From assembly GCA_030248225.1 (NCBI GenBank), contig JASANE010007161.1:1-64000 (forward strand): a stretch of DNA of 64,000 bases. Reading direction: 5' to 3'. The notes under the pieces are model-generated. The model made no database searches, was not told where the DNA came from, and saw nothing but the letters and a program-made list of their open reading frames with translations. Every line of letters starts with the position of its first letter. Within the stretch, counting starts at the first letter, position 1. A program made the position numbers and the translations under genes. This document shows, one piece after another, positions 24,003 to 35,866 of this stretch. The DNA comes from Trileptium ribeirensis. Taxonomy: Eukaryota; Nematoda; Enoplea; Enoplida; Thoracostomopsidae.

Positions 24003-25123
24003 CTAAACAATAAAAAAGGTTTTCACAATGATAAAATCTAAATTAAGACTAGCAAATCAAAAAAAATAAAAAATCCAACAAAGAACTGATCGAAATATTT
24101 AATTTTCTTCGGTATATTGTAAAAGAAGGTAAACAAAAGCTAGTTGTCTTATAGACAAAAATAAGAACAAACAATAGTCAAAAAATAGCAAGATCCTAAT
24201 TATTTTAAATAACCTCAACTCAGAGCATTTCGTTCATTTATCCTTCGAAAGTATTGCCAAATCGCCACCACTGCTGCTCGACGATATAAATTTATATCCG
24301 TTAAGTTTAACTGGTCAAACAAACGTCTACACAATTTGACTATAACATATTCATTTAAACTACTTTGGAATATATCCAAATAATACACCGAAACAGATTA
24401 AAATATAAATAATCATATTTTAGAACTAAGGTAGACCAGAGGCAAAATAAATTATGTGTCTAGGCAAAAATATGGACGTTACACGTTCCAATATTGATAG
24501 GATCAATAATCATATCGTAATACACTGCATACTTATTTCTTAATCCCTTTCTTAACGGAAGCCAATATAGACTAAAGCACCATAAATATGTTTTCTAACT
24601 TCACAGTATCAGTACTACACTTAACGGCAATGTGATGTACAGTTTCTTCTATATTATTACAAGTGTCACAAAGACACCTCAGAGGCATTCCTAGCTTAAA
24701 TATGGTCCTTCAGATAGTTATGTGCGCGACGTAACAAAATGGTTCATCTCAGTATATTTCTGTTGAGCGTCAATTAAATCAGATTAAAAACAGATCAATT
24801 AAAGCCAGGATATATCACGAACCAGATGGACAGCTTCATCTGCTACCAACTACTACAGATTACACTTATTTGAGAGTTCCATAGCAGCTCACTTGATTTG
24901 ATTCTTTTTATGTGCTATCCTTACTGTAATAGAACTCATCGGGAAAGACGGTTTAAATCTATATTTCATCAATTATATATAAAAGTGTATTACAGATACC
25001 TCAGAAACTAAATATCCTTCCAATGTGTAATCACGTTGCTTCACTTTCAATCCCTAAAACATTTTAAAACACGAAAAATAAATACAGGTCTCACAGATAA
25101 CAACATCGCCTCGATTAATTTAC
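24003..25123 (-). other. Intron 4 of the SLC35A-like gene, unremarkable
   Basis: 1.1 kb AT-rich intron; no inserted element recognised. Confidence 0.5.
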
Positions 25124-25298
25124 CTAACTGAAAATTACGAATCCACAACGATGTTTGTGTTGTTTTAAGAATTTTTTCAAAATAAACGCCCGAAAAGCCA
25201 CTCGTCACGCATGCAGCAATCACAGCGCCTAGGCCTACCGCCTGATCGGACAGCGAATGATCTTGAGGATTGTTCGGAGGCGTGGTACCACTGGGCAG
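25124..25298 (-). CDS. SLC35A3: SLC35A3-like exon 4
   Basis: Acceptor TTTTCAG|CTG, phase 0. Begins with a variable hydrophilic loop ([19 protein letters not shown]), then [39 protein letters not shown] and one base of the next codon; donor [23 protein letters not shown] is a strong family signature. The loop matches the position of the variable loop in vertebrate SLC35A proteins. Confidence 0.93.
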
Positions 25299-28200
25299 CT
25301 GAAAATATTGATTATACATTCGTTAAACTCAACATTCGGAAATATGTTTTTATGCTTTTGTAACACATCCATTCTGGATCGCTACGAGACAGATTAACCC
25401 TTAAAATGTAACAATGGGCAACACTTACCAATTTTGAAATGACGGAACTATCATAGGAGTTAACTCTTAGCTTCAATGGTTTTGAATGTTTCAATGAATT
25501 TAACAACCCCGTCTGGACCTAATAGGCGTGTGTCTACGGTTTAGCGATTTATTAACATGACTGCATGAATTATTTGATCACACGAATCGAAATGTCGTAT
25601 CGTTTGTTATTGTTATTCTTGTGTGCCTTTGTCGTATTCCCGTTATGATTCGTCACCATTATTATTATTATTCGTTACCATTGTTACATGACCACTGTAT
25701 CGTTTATTCTCGCCATAAAGGCTTGTCTACATACTTCATGCTTTGTACTAATATCCTTTTGTTGCCATTTTGAGTACATTGTCGCACGTATTTCATTGAT
25801 AAAACTGTATGAACCTAACAGTACTGTCTTATTGATAAAGATGTATAAACGATAATGTACCATTATGGTTGTATCCCTTCATATCGAATTGTATCATTTG
25901 CTGGTAGTTTTTTAATAATTATTAGTACATACGTAGGCCATGCCGAAACTCGCATGACCCTTGCTGTTTCCCCGTAATATTTCATTGTTATTACCGGTCG
26001 GTTGGGTTTGGTGAGGTACCTCGTAGTACCTTACTGAACCCCAACCCACAATTAGGTACGGTATTGGTTGTAACGGTATTGATTTGTTGTTAATCTCGTC
26101 CTATATATACGCATTATTGTCATATATATGTAGCCGGCCGGGTCTGGTAAAGTACTTTCCGATAAATTTCCATCAACTAACTGTCGAGATGTCTATAGGA
26201 TTGTGCAACTACAACTAACCAAATTTGTAGAAAAATGGCATGACCCCGCGATAGGATTGAGGAAAATTTAGTGAATTTAGGTAGCAAAGTTGTTCTTTGT
26301 ATGCAACCCGTACCTACCGCCTCATACGAGAGGGCTTCAAAAATTGTGGCTGTTCGCCGTCAAGCGAATGGAAAAGTGAGTCAAAATTCTTAAATTATTT
26401 GTAAAATTAATAATTTGTAAACTGTACCAGTGTTGGATTTCATAGAAGACGCTGGGAATATGCAAAATTTAAGTAAAATATCACCTACCAATGTTCATTT
26501 TCACTGACTAAGTTAGCTGGTAAGAAAAGTTTTAAAAGGACAATTCCGAATCCTCGGAATTTAGGATCTTTACGGCTCTGATCCGTAACGCAGGAACTGT
26601 TGAAAATTTGTTAGAAATGCTCATATTTTCTGGTACAAAATTTTGGGTCTTTCTTTCTACTGAGACCAATCCAGTGCATATCATCAGGATTCACAGACTT
26701 TTCAAGGGTTAATTCGGAGTACCCTCGAAAAATTAGTATTTGACCAAAGTACAGTTATTTTAATAATTATTTTTTATAGTTATCTTTATAAATCCTATAT
26801 ATGGGGTCACTGGAACATACGGCTTTATTTAAGTCTGGCTGTTACCATATTGGGTACAGTACCCCGTGAAAATTGGGAAAAATTTTCCGATGGACACTTT
26901 ACCCACGTTGCGCACCCCTCGTTAAATCCGACACAAAAGTGCACCTCTCCACTCATAAAAAAGGTGATCCGAACCTGCTGGAGAGTCGGGATGGGCTCAC
27001 CCAAGAGACCGGTCACTCTTTTTGCTCTGAATCTTAGGGTATTGGGTGCCAAAATGCTCGACTGTAGGACCGGAGCCCAAATCAGAGTTTGGTTGCCCGG
27101 AGGCGTTTGAGAGATTGAAACCCCATTTTGTACCCCCGGCCCCGTGTTTGTTTTCCCGCCGTCTTCCTTACACAGACGTCTTCCCAATAACATATATAAT
27201 TAATAATTATATACATGTTTATATATTTGTCTATAAGTATAATAAATACACATATTTAATATTAAAATAGTATATGCTTATTAATATATCTGTCTGGACG
27301 AGTATTAATAATACAGTAATAGACTTATTATAATAGGTATTGGTAAGTTATATTAATATATTATGTGAATATTAATCTTAAACTTAGCAATATAAGTAAA
27401 ATCTAATAAATTACGATTAAAATGGGCCCAACATTTGGGAGATAAGAGCTGTTGACGGTTAGGGGAATAGATCGTCTAGAACATTGGGGCAATCGTTTCG
27501 AAAAGAGGCGATTTTGCTAAGGTACGGGTTGCCAAAATTAGACGTTTCCAGAAATGCCCATAAAATCTTAATACACTAATTAATCACTTTAATTACCAAA
27601 GGAATGTCCTTTGGGCTGGGGACGCTACCGGTTTACGGTAGCCGTCCCAAATTAGTTTTATTGGCTGAACTAAGAAAAGACCGGAACTCCGGTCTCAATT
27701 ATGTTGTGTCCGAGTGGTCGGAGACTGAAAAGACAGTCGCGGTCAGACGGCCCGACTAGGATTTGCGGTCCAGTATGACTTCGGCAGCTTCGGTTTTACA
27801 GACCGCCTCGCATGCTCTTAATAATTTGTTTCCAATATACTTTGATTCCGTCTTGTCTGGCTTTTGTTCACCTAGCCGAAGTCACTCTGATCCTCCTCGG
27901 TTATGAGATAGGGGCCAACAAACAAATGGCGACAGTCGTGAAGAATGATTTTGCATGATTTCCTAGGTTGAGCTAGAAGTTTGGAATTTGAATTTGAGCT
28001 GATCGAGGTTAAATAAAATTTTCTTGACATATATAAATACTTAGAACAAAACCTACCATGCCTTGCTAACCTTTCGACCTTGAGCATAATTATGCAATTT
28101 TACTCGCGATTTTACGCATGCACTTTGCCATATTTGGATATATTAATGGAGTTGTACCATGAACCGCTGTTAGTGGCATCGAGGTAGACGAACATGTTTT

Positions 28201-29640
28201 GCACAGAATTCCCTCCATAAATTTTATTAAAAACTCTGTGAATAAAACCTATGGATACGATCTTTCAGATACTCCCTTAGAATTCTACAATATTCCTTCG
28301 GACCCATGAAGCCGGTGGGATTCGAAAGTGGGACGCCCCCACTTTGGGCTAAAATTTAATATAACTAGAAAATTCCTCTAAGAATTTTGCTTAAAATTTA
28401 CTAATTTATATACACAGGTCCCGTCTTTCAAGCGAGACCTTAAGGTTTAAGAAATTCAGCGTGCCCCACTAACTTTTTAATCGTTAAAATCAAACTTTCG
28501 TCAAGGAATTTTGATGATTTTTATATTACAAATAGAAATGCGTAATACCTTCCATTTGAGCTATTGAGCCCGGCAAAGCCGCGCGTTCAAATATTTTAAT
28601 TAAATTTTAACCCGCGCGGAGAAAACCCGTTCAGTTTTGGCACAAATTTGGACAGTAACATTGAGCTGGATAAGTTTGGTTTCATAAATTATTTCAATTA
28701 ACAGTCATAGTGTCTCTCGTTGACCTCTTGCTTTTAAATTTCATCAATGCAGCACGGCGGGTCACCACTCTCCGATACGCCGTCATTACAAATGAAATAT
28801 CAAATTTACCAGAGTTGGTAAATTTGATTGAAAACGGTTAATTTGAACAAGTAAATTTTACCAACACCGCGAGAAGCGATATCGGGTCTGTGGGGCCCTG
28901 ACCCGACGGATCAATTTTTAAAGGACCGGTGACTGTGAACTCCTGAACCTAGGAATCAATAGGGTTAAGTTCCCAAAATTTGCTTACGTTGAGCCAATCA
29001 GATATCATAGGATGTTTTGGTTACTTTATTTTGAACCTTAATAACAAGACCGGGGGCAATATCTCGGTCAGTGGAGAAAATCCCCATCGAAAATCAATGG
29101 AGAGATAGAGAAGTCCTTCGCTAGTCCTGAATTTGACCTTGGAATAAGTATAACAGTTTGTTAAGAGTTATTTAGGTCAAAATTTGTTTAGTAACATTAC
29201 CCTCGCAATCGATTCGTAAACTAGTGACTAAGCGATCTATATAGCAAGATAGACACTGTCCAATTTTAACTTTACCTTCGAGGGTCATGATCTTCATCAT
29301 AACCGGGTGAACCTAAATCCTCCTTTTCTTAAAATGTAGTTCTTGGCCTGGCTTTTGGGACAGAAAGAAAATTTAAAAAGAAAAAGACATTAAATGGCAC
29401 TCGGTATCTTATTCATTAGATTCTTGCAGTACCCTACGAGAATCCGTGCTTTTTGTTACGAGCCTAGAAAACGGCTCAGCCGAACCAAACCTAAGTTTGA
29501 GCTCCCTAACGCACCTCAAGTTGGTTCAAAATTAACAGTTTAGTAATCTCCCCTGGGATTCAATCCGCCTTTTTAGAAATAGTACAAATATGCTCAAATT
29601 TCGATGATAAATCGAAATATTATTTTCCCACGTTTGATAA
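25299..29640. other. Distal part of intron 3, no gene recognised
   Basis: A G+C-richer patch at 26825-27195 has overlapping ORFs on both strands with no family resemblance; it resembles an old repeat. The rest is AT-rich without support for any feature. Confidence 0.3.
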
Positions 29641-29648
29641 GTTAGGCG

Positions 29649-30081
29649 TCATGTAAAAAACACTGGAATAATTTTTAGTAATGATGTCCTTACAAAAATC
29701 TCAAAAATTAAGATATTCTGTCCCAATCCACTTCTACCGGGACCTATAAGCCGAGAAATAAGAACTATGCACTGCGCGCTCCTGGTTCGCAACGGTCCAC
29801 GAGTGTAACCATCAAAACGGCTAGACACGATATGTTTTTGCGCCACAATTGGGCTGATTTTCAGCCGTAAGATATATACATATATATCCACATCCATGTT
29901 TCGTTTGTATTCCTGTCGAGCGAGGATGATGTTACCGATCGCGAAACCATTCGCGACCCTGCTAAAATCGTCATTTGCGGACGTCAAATCCACCTTATTT
30001 TCCATATTACCTCCCGAAACGGTAACCGCACCTCTGTTCCTTATTACGTGCATGTTCAAATTTGCCGTACCGGCACGCTGA
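29649..30081 (-). CDS. Candidate unknown exon or relic ORF
   Basis: A 136-codon minus-strand ORF (MNMHVIRNRGAVTVSGGN...) whose first 60 residues, as far as ARQEYKRNMDVD, look more protein-like than the rest. A possible acceptor (GGCTCAG|CGTGCC, near 30080) lies just upstream. After about 29890 the reading turns low-complexity. Family not recognised; the plus strand is also open here, so it may be chance. It stands just left of the Ginger-type element and could be a relic of a longer version of it. Confidence 0.2.
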
Positions 30082-30164
30082 GCCAGTCACTCTAGGTATG
30101 TTAAGTCTCGATAACCTTGAAATCGGATAATGCATCATTTAATTTAAAATCTGTGCGGCAGGAC

Positions 30165-30310
30165 CGGTGCGGCGTGAAAAAAGGTTCCCCACAAGAATCT
30201 GTACACAGGACCGATTTTTATGAAAAATGTCATTAAAATCGGTCCCCCCGGACCATTTTTAATGGTCCTATTCTATGAAAATCGGTCCCCCATAAGAATT
30301 GGTCTCCCAG
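30165..30310 (+). repeat. Left array of the CCGATTTTTAT/GGGGG motif
   Basis: Contains CAGGACCGATTTTTATG (about 30206-30222), AAAATCGGTCCCCCC (30235-30249), the palindrome GGACCATTTTTAATGGTCC (30250-30268), GAAAATCGGTCCCCCAT (30278-30292) and AGAATTGGTCTCCCA. The dominant orientation is opposite to the right array. Confidence 0.7.
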
Positions 30311-30446
30311 TGAGTTCAATTTCATAGCGATGAGCACTTAGCCATACAGATTTCAGTATGTTTCCAGGATGCGGGACGTGGACCCGGCTCATCAAGCATC
30401 CCACCTCCACACCCCAACCTCTACACCCGTGGCATGGAGTAAATTT

Positions 30447-32279
30447 TTATGACACTACCGAAGTGACGACTTCATAATGATCGTGACGATTCTTTATGTA
30501 TAGTGACGTATCACTTTTATTTGTGACACCGCAAAAGTCGCAACCGAATGTTTGCCATGAATGGGAGTTGCCGAAAGCAGAAAATACAGAAATGTTCAAT
30601 TTTAGCGCGCTTGCCATTGCAAATATTTCGGCATCCGTTACCCATGTTACAAAGTCGCACATTTTTGATTGATTTAGATATTCATTTACATTTTGATCCA
30701 TGCAATTCTGTAGTCGTTCTGATACACCGGGCTTTCTCATTTCGTTAACAGTCAAGTCTCGCAGAAGTAGATGGTTATTTTCATTTCCAGTGAGACTAAA
30801 TGAAACAGCACGGAAAAAACAATTACCGTCGCCTATAATCGTCTTCAACCCATCAGGGATGTTCAGTGTCGGACAAGGCTTCATGATTGGGGGCTTAACA
30901 TTTTTTAATCCCAGACTAACAGGAACTTGGCGCCGTGATTTGACTGATGGAGGATTAAACGACTTGTCCCCTGCTTCGGCTGTTTTAACAATTTCACATT
31001 CATCATCAGTTGCTCTGGCTGTTTCAACAGCTTCATCGTTGCGCTCAAAGTATTCTTTAAGAAGTGTAGCATTCACAGCCTCTTTCATAACATTTCCAGT
31101 GCTATCTTTCAGCTTGTATAAGTCCTTTGGCAGAATTTCGTGAACAGTATAAGGTCCCAACCACGAAGGTGTCATTTTTGAGCCTTTGCGCCCTGCTTTT
31201 CGAGCATTGAAGACAAGTACACTCTTTCCGATGTCAAAAGATGGCTTTAGTTTTCTTTTTTTCGCATATTGGACCTTTTGCAACGTTTGCGCCTTTTGAA
31301 CATTGGTTCGCACAATTTGGTTAATGGACTCTCGATTTTTGCGCAAAAGGTCGATAGTTTCTTCAACAGTGGTCCCACTTTCTGTCATTGGCAATATTTG
31401 ACGTCCATACATAACTGTAAAAGGAGTAAGTTTCGTCGAACTTTGAACCATGGTATTATAGCAGAAGACAGCTTCGCATAGATAAGTATCCCATTTGTCA
31501 TGGTCGTTGTCATCTATCATTTTTAACAGCAGTTGCTGAAGGGTTTGGTTGAATCGCTCGACTAAACCTTGTGATTGTAGGTGATACGACGAGGACACAC
31601 GTAATTCTACCTTGTCGATTTTTGCAAGTTCGGTCATTGTGCTATTGACGAATTCTCTTCCGCGATCTGATGAAATAATACTAGGGAAACCTTTGTTGAG
31701 AAATATTTTGTACATTGACGTTGCGATGGCGATTGCTGTCTTATCAGGCACAGCTATCGCCTCCGCCCATTTGCTGAAAAGATCGATGACGGTTAAGATA
31801 AATTTATTACCATTGTTGCTCATAGGCATTGAAACCAAGTCAATCTCAATGTGATACCATGATGTTGAGGTAATTGGCAGAGGATGAAGCACCGACTTTT
31901 GTTTGTCAAAACCCTGTGGGTTTATTTTTTGGCAGCGTGGACAACACTGAATGTAACGCTGTACATCTGTTGTCAAACCATCCCAGTAATAGGCTTCGGC
32001 GATGTAACTAACCACCTTATTAATACCCATATGGGCGTGGTCATCATGGGCGCTTTTGACGATGCTCTCACGCTCCGATTGTTCCATTATAACCCGTTGC
32101 GTCCCTGACTTTCCCTTATGGTGCAACACACCACCAACAAGTTTAAACTTTTCAGCAGCTCGTCGCAACGCTCGCTTTTTGTCTTTAATTTTATGATCGC
32201 AGGCCCCATCTTTCATCCAGCTCTGAACTGGATAGTGATTATTCTTCAGGAATTCAATAATGTCGTTATATTCCCTCAT
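30447..32279 (-). CDS. Intact integrase fused to OTU cysteine protease (Ginger1/GIN family)
   Basis: A 610-codon ORF with no stop or frameshift. Domains in order: basic N-terminus; HHCC zinc-binding domain (H78, H83, C113, C116; AHMGINK and CCPRCQ); DDE integrase core with D147 (IEIDLV), D205 (SSDRGREF) and E241 (QGLVERFNQTL), exactly 35 residues between the last two; GPY/F module around 371-395 (PSWLGPYTVHEIL); linker; OTU domain about 475-607 with the catalytic Cys in GDGNCFFRA (C487) and the catalytic His in HDHYEVV (H601). Established: Ginger1 transposons and their gypsy-integrase relatives carry such integrases, some with OTU or ULP1 protease domains; OTU enzymes cleave ubiquitin chains. 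All key residues are present. It could be a recent active transposon or a host-kept (GIN-like) gene. Confidence 0.93.
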   Translation of the reverse strand: MREYNDIIEFLKNNHYPVQSWMKDGACDHKIKDKKRALRRAAEKFKLVGGVLHHKGKSGTQRVIMEQSERESIVKSAHDDHAHMGINKVVSYIAEAYYWDGLTTDVQRYIQCCPRCQKINPQGFDKQKSVLHPLPITSTSWYHIEIDLVSMPMSNNGNKFILTVIDLFSKWAEAIAVPDKTAIAIATSMYKIFLNKGFPSIISSDRGREFVNSTMTELAKIDKVELRVSSSYHLQSQGLVERFNQTLQQLLLKMIDDNDHDKWDTYLCEAVFCYNTMVQSSTKLTPFTVMYGRQILPMTESGTTVEETIDLLRKNRESINQIVRTNVQKAQTLQKVQYAKKRKLKPSFDIGKSVLVFNARKAGRKGSKMTPSWLGPYTVHEILPKDLYKLKDSTGNVMKEAVNATLLKEYFERNDEAVETARATDDECEIVKTAEAGDKSFNPPSVKSRRQVPVSLGLKNVKPPIMKPCPTLNIPDGLKTIIGDGNCFFRAVSFSLTGNENNHLLLRDLTVNEMRKPGVSERLQNCMDQNVNEYLNQSKMCDFVTWVTDAEIFAMASALKLNISVFSAFGNSHSWQTFGCDFCGVTNKSDTSLYIKNRHDHYEVVTSVVS

Positions 32280-32429
32280 ATTGCAATATATATAGTTGGT
32301 AATAGTAATGAAACTAAAATAACAAAAAATACGTTAATTATAAAGAAATTGTCTATAACTGTGGATTTGGACGGCTTACCTCGCGGTATTTGTGTTAGTA
32401 CAGATGTGCTATCACTTATTATGTAGCTT

Positions 32430-32600
32430 ATGGGGGACAGATTTTACCAGAGGGGGCCGAGGATGGATTTTAATGGGGGGACCGATTTCTATGGGGGACC
32501 GATTTTTATATGGCAGGTGGACTGAGTTTCATAGAGGAGGATCGAATTTTATGGATGAATTTTACTGGGGGGACCGATTTTTATAGGACACCGGATTTTA
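32430..32600 (+). repeat. Right array of the GGGGGACCGATTTTTAT motif
   Basis: At least three good copies in one orientation: GGGGGGACCGATTTCTAT (32475-32492), GGGGGACCGATTTTTAT (32494-32510) and GGGGGGACCGATTTTTAT (32567-32584). Weaker ones (GGGGGACAGATTTTAC, GAGGAGGATCGAATTTTAT) lie between. It lies upstream of the integrase-OTU start codon and mirrors the left array. Confidence 0.8.
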
Positions 32601-32892
32601 TCACAGTCTGCCGCGGCTATGAATCGATGCTTGTCTAGCTGCGATTAGCCAATGTGACATTTTTTGGGCCCAGCCAAACCCTACAAATATATTAGCCTAA
32701 CAGTAAAACGAGGCTGATAAATTGTCACAAGGGACGGTATCGGCTCTAAAACCCAAACGTATATGACGACAATGGAAAATCGCAAAAAATGTAAATTGGT
32801 GATACATATGGTCATATATTCGTAAAACATGTTTCCAGTTACAATAGCTTAATTTTCATGTATGAAAGAGCGTGTTTTACATAGCTACTAGA

Positions 32893-34041
32893 CAGGGAAT
32901 AACCGGAACCGAAATTTACCGGAACCGTTCATTTAAACCGGATCCGGAACCTGGTCTTCGAAATTTATATATAGTAAAACAGATGAAGGAAGAAATGAAG
33001 GTATAGTGAATTTAAAATGCTCTAAAAATAACTTTTACATTAAACTTAATTTATTGCAATGGTATTATTGCCTTTCTCAAACTTTAAAGAGACTGAGCAA
33101 GCTAATAATGTTTATTTATCGATCAAATATGTCGGGTTTTGGACATTCAGAGCAAAAAATGTCTTCCACTATACACCATTGCGTATACTGCGTCAAATCG
33201 AATATGCTTACAAAGCTTGGAGCGTAGAATACACACTTTCGCTCTGTCCCCAGTCGCCTCCCTTTACTACACATACGTTTGTTGCATGTTCTTCTGTAGG
33301 AAACTTTTGGTTTATATGATTCTAAGAGAAAATAATAGATAGAAGGTAATTTTCTGATCATTGTCAGAGACACTGTTTAGGCTAGCGTTGGACAAACAGT
33401 GCCCGTCAGTTAGATCATAATGATGATAACCTTCTAATCAGAATGCTATAAATGAGACACACTGTGATGCTGCTCGCACAGTTTCAATAAATACAGTTCA
33501 TTGCCAATAAAGCAGTTTCTAGCTGCGTTGCAGATAACGTTGGTTTACTTCAATTTAGACTGATTTACCAAGGTTACAAGCGCACTGGCGGGTGTTTGAC
33601 GCAATTTATGTTAGCCAAGCTTACCCTAAGTACTTTTGCGTAAGCCATACTCTGTTACCGAGTTGGACCGGTTTAATTCAAACGTATACCACAGACCTCT
33701 GGATGTGTAAAATGGCTGCTACAGGCATCGACCTGGCTTTGATTTAACAAACTCCTGCAGGTTATTATGAAAAATTCCTGCTCAAATTATGTGCACTACT
33801 TACGTTTCACACGGCTAATTGGTTAGTTAATCTTTTCTTTTGCTTGGTTGTATTGGAGGTTGATCATTGTATATTATATTACATATGTTTGGATTACAGG
33901 ATGAAGCAAAAAACGTGGAAAATATCAAACAAAATTTTTAAACCGGAATTCCGATTCCGGTATGGTTTCTGCCCTTTGCCGGAACCGCAACCGGAACACG
34001 ATTTTCGCCGGAACCGTAACCGGAACTCCGGTTACTCCCTG
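32893..34041 (-). mobile_element. hAT-like non-autonomous element, copy B
   Basis: 1149 bp, from CAGGGAATAACCGGAACCG to CGGAACTCCGGTTACTCCCTG read minus the first base. Both termini are present and the internal blocks are the same as in copy E. Flanking 8-mers (CTACTAGA, CTCTGTTC) do not match, so the target duplication has been lost or the ends come from different insertions. No coding capacity. Confidence 0.85.
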
Positions 34042-34783
34042 CTCTGTTCATACTTCCCCGAACTCCACGTAGTAAGGTAAGCCCGTCGTTAAAGTACTTC
34101 GCCAGAATTGAGATTAAGTGAAACTACGACTGTGGACGTTTTATTAAGAAGGCGATGACAAGGTCCCGTTTATTTGAATTCCTCTACCCCGTTTATTTTA
34201 ACTTGTGCGAACTTCGTTCAATAGGATAACCGTAACATAAACATTTATATCCTTTATATATATATATACTGTTGTGAATTATATAACCGTGTTGCCTCAT
34301 TCCTTTACCTAATGTGTATCCGATTACCTTATCATTGAATAGTAATTGAAGATCCTTCGTGTTTTCGCGTTGTTAATGCCTCATGCAGCGATATGTATCA
34401 AAAAGGGGTTGAAATTGTCGCCCCAATCGACAACCTGTGTTGAGGCTTTACGTTGGAAAGGCCGCAAGCTTTGGCGTGGTTCGCAGATTCCTCCAACGTA
34501 TAGACACAACTCGTGCGAGTTGGATAAGACCTCACCACCACCGTCGATGAGGATTAGACAGGACCGCCAGCCAACCGATGGACGAAGTTCACCTGAACGA
34601 TCACAATCCGAGGTTAAACATGTAGGGATTGTCGGACCCTAGTGGGGCTACTGCCCAAAAGAACCAATCGTTCGTTTGACACTTCCGGTTGAACTAGAAT
34701 AGAAAATAGTGGTATAGCCTCTTTGGCCTGTAAGCAGCTCCCTGGGCACCTCAAAGGTAGTGCCACGTAGACTACGTCGCAAC
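34042..34783. other. Spacer between copies B and C; plus-strand ORF of unknown nature
   Basis: A plus-strand ORF at 34346-34642 (98 codons, with LRWKGRKLWRGSQIPPTYRH and RSSPERSQSEVKHVGIVGP) has Arg/Ser/Pro-rich, Gag-like composition but no motif I can name. The 34784 element is inserted downstream of it. May be a retroelement relic. Confidence 0.3.
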
Positions 34784-35866
34784 CAGGGAGTAACCAGAAA
34801 ATTCTGGCTCCGGCGAAAATCGTGTTCCAGTTGCGGTTCAGGCAAAAACCATACCGGAACCGGAATTCCGATTTAAAATTGTCCACATTTTTTGCTTCAG
34901 CTGTGGTAAAGTCATACGTTATGTACACAATGATCAAATTCAAAAACACAACCAAACAAAAGAAGAGACTAATTCAGCAAATTACAATGTAAAACATAAG
35001 TGGGAGACAATTTCATTACGAATTTTTATCTTCACCCGGCAGGAATTTGTTAAAAAATAAGCTAGATTTATGATTGTAACAGCTCACCCATTCAGAAATC
35101 TGCGGTATGTGTTTGTTATATGCGAAACCGGTCCAACTTGATATGCAAATAACATAGAGTATAGATTTTTAACCACTTAACTGTAAGATTGACTAATATA
35201 TACTGTAAACTTTGTAATCAATCTACATTTGAGTATAGTAATATATCTCCAAAGCAGACCGAAACTCAGTTCTTGGGAACAAACTGAGTGTATTGAATCT
35301 TTGCGAGCAGTATCACAGTTTGTCTCTTTTATAGCATTCTGATTAGAAAATCATTATCATCTAACTGACGAGCACTGGTTGCCCAACGCTAGCCTGAACA
35401 ATGTCTCTGGCCTATGATTAGAAAATTATAGTATATATACCTTTATATTTTTAGAACCATATAAACCAAAAATTTTAAGCTTCCTACGAAATAACATGTA
35501 AGGAACGTATGTCTACTAAAACGAGGTAATTAGTGACAGAACGAAATTGTCTATTCTACGCTCCACGTGTTACAAGAACATTCAATTTGACGCAGTTTAC
35601 GCAAGAATGTACAGCAGAAGACATTTTCAACTGGGAGCCTAAAAACCGATATCTTGAACGATAAATAAATATTTTACCTTCTTCAGTCTCTTCAAAATCT
35701 CATAAAGATAATAATGTCATCGCAATACATTAAGTCTAATGTAAAATTTATTTTTAAATCCACAATGCCTTCATTTTGTCTTTCATCTGTTTTACTATAT
35801 ATAAGTTTCGAAAATCAGATTCTGCTTAGGGATCCGGTTTGAATGGACGGTTTCGATTATTCCCTG
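34784..35866 (+). mobile_element. hAT-like non-autonomous element, copy C
   Basis: 1083 bp with CAGGGAGTAACCAG at the left end and TTTCGATTATTCCCTG at the right end. Flanked by GTCGCAAC (34776-34783) and GTCGTAAA (35867-35874), a 6/8 match to a decayed 8-bp duplication. More diverged than copies A, D and E. Opposite in orientation to copy B. Confidence 0.8.

Larger units (their letters stand above)
30152..32605 (-). mobile_element. Ginger/GIN-type integrase DNA transposon (ends tentative)
   Basis: About 2.45 kb in intron 3 of the SLC35A-like gene, same strand. A single intact integrase-OTU ORF lies between flanks that mirror each other: AAAATCGGTCCCCC motifs on the left (30237-30291) and GGGGGACCGATTTTTAT motifs on the right (32476-32584). 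The outermost matching words are TGTG..CCGGTG..AAAAA.GGT.CCCC (30152 inward, and 32605 inward on the minus strand), near the TGTNR start known for Ginger1 elements, though the left end has C at the fifth base. No 4-bp target duplication was seen, so the ends are provisional. Confidence 0.55.
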
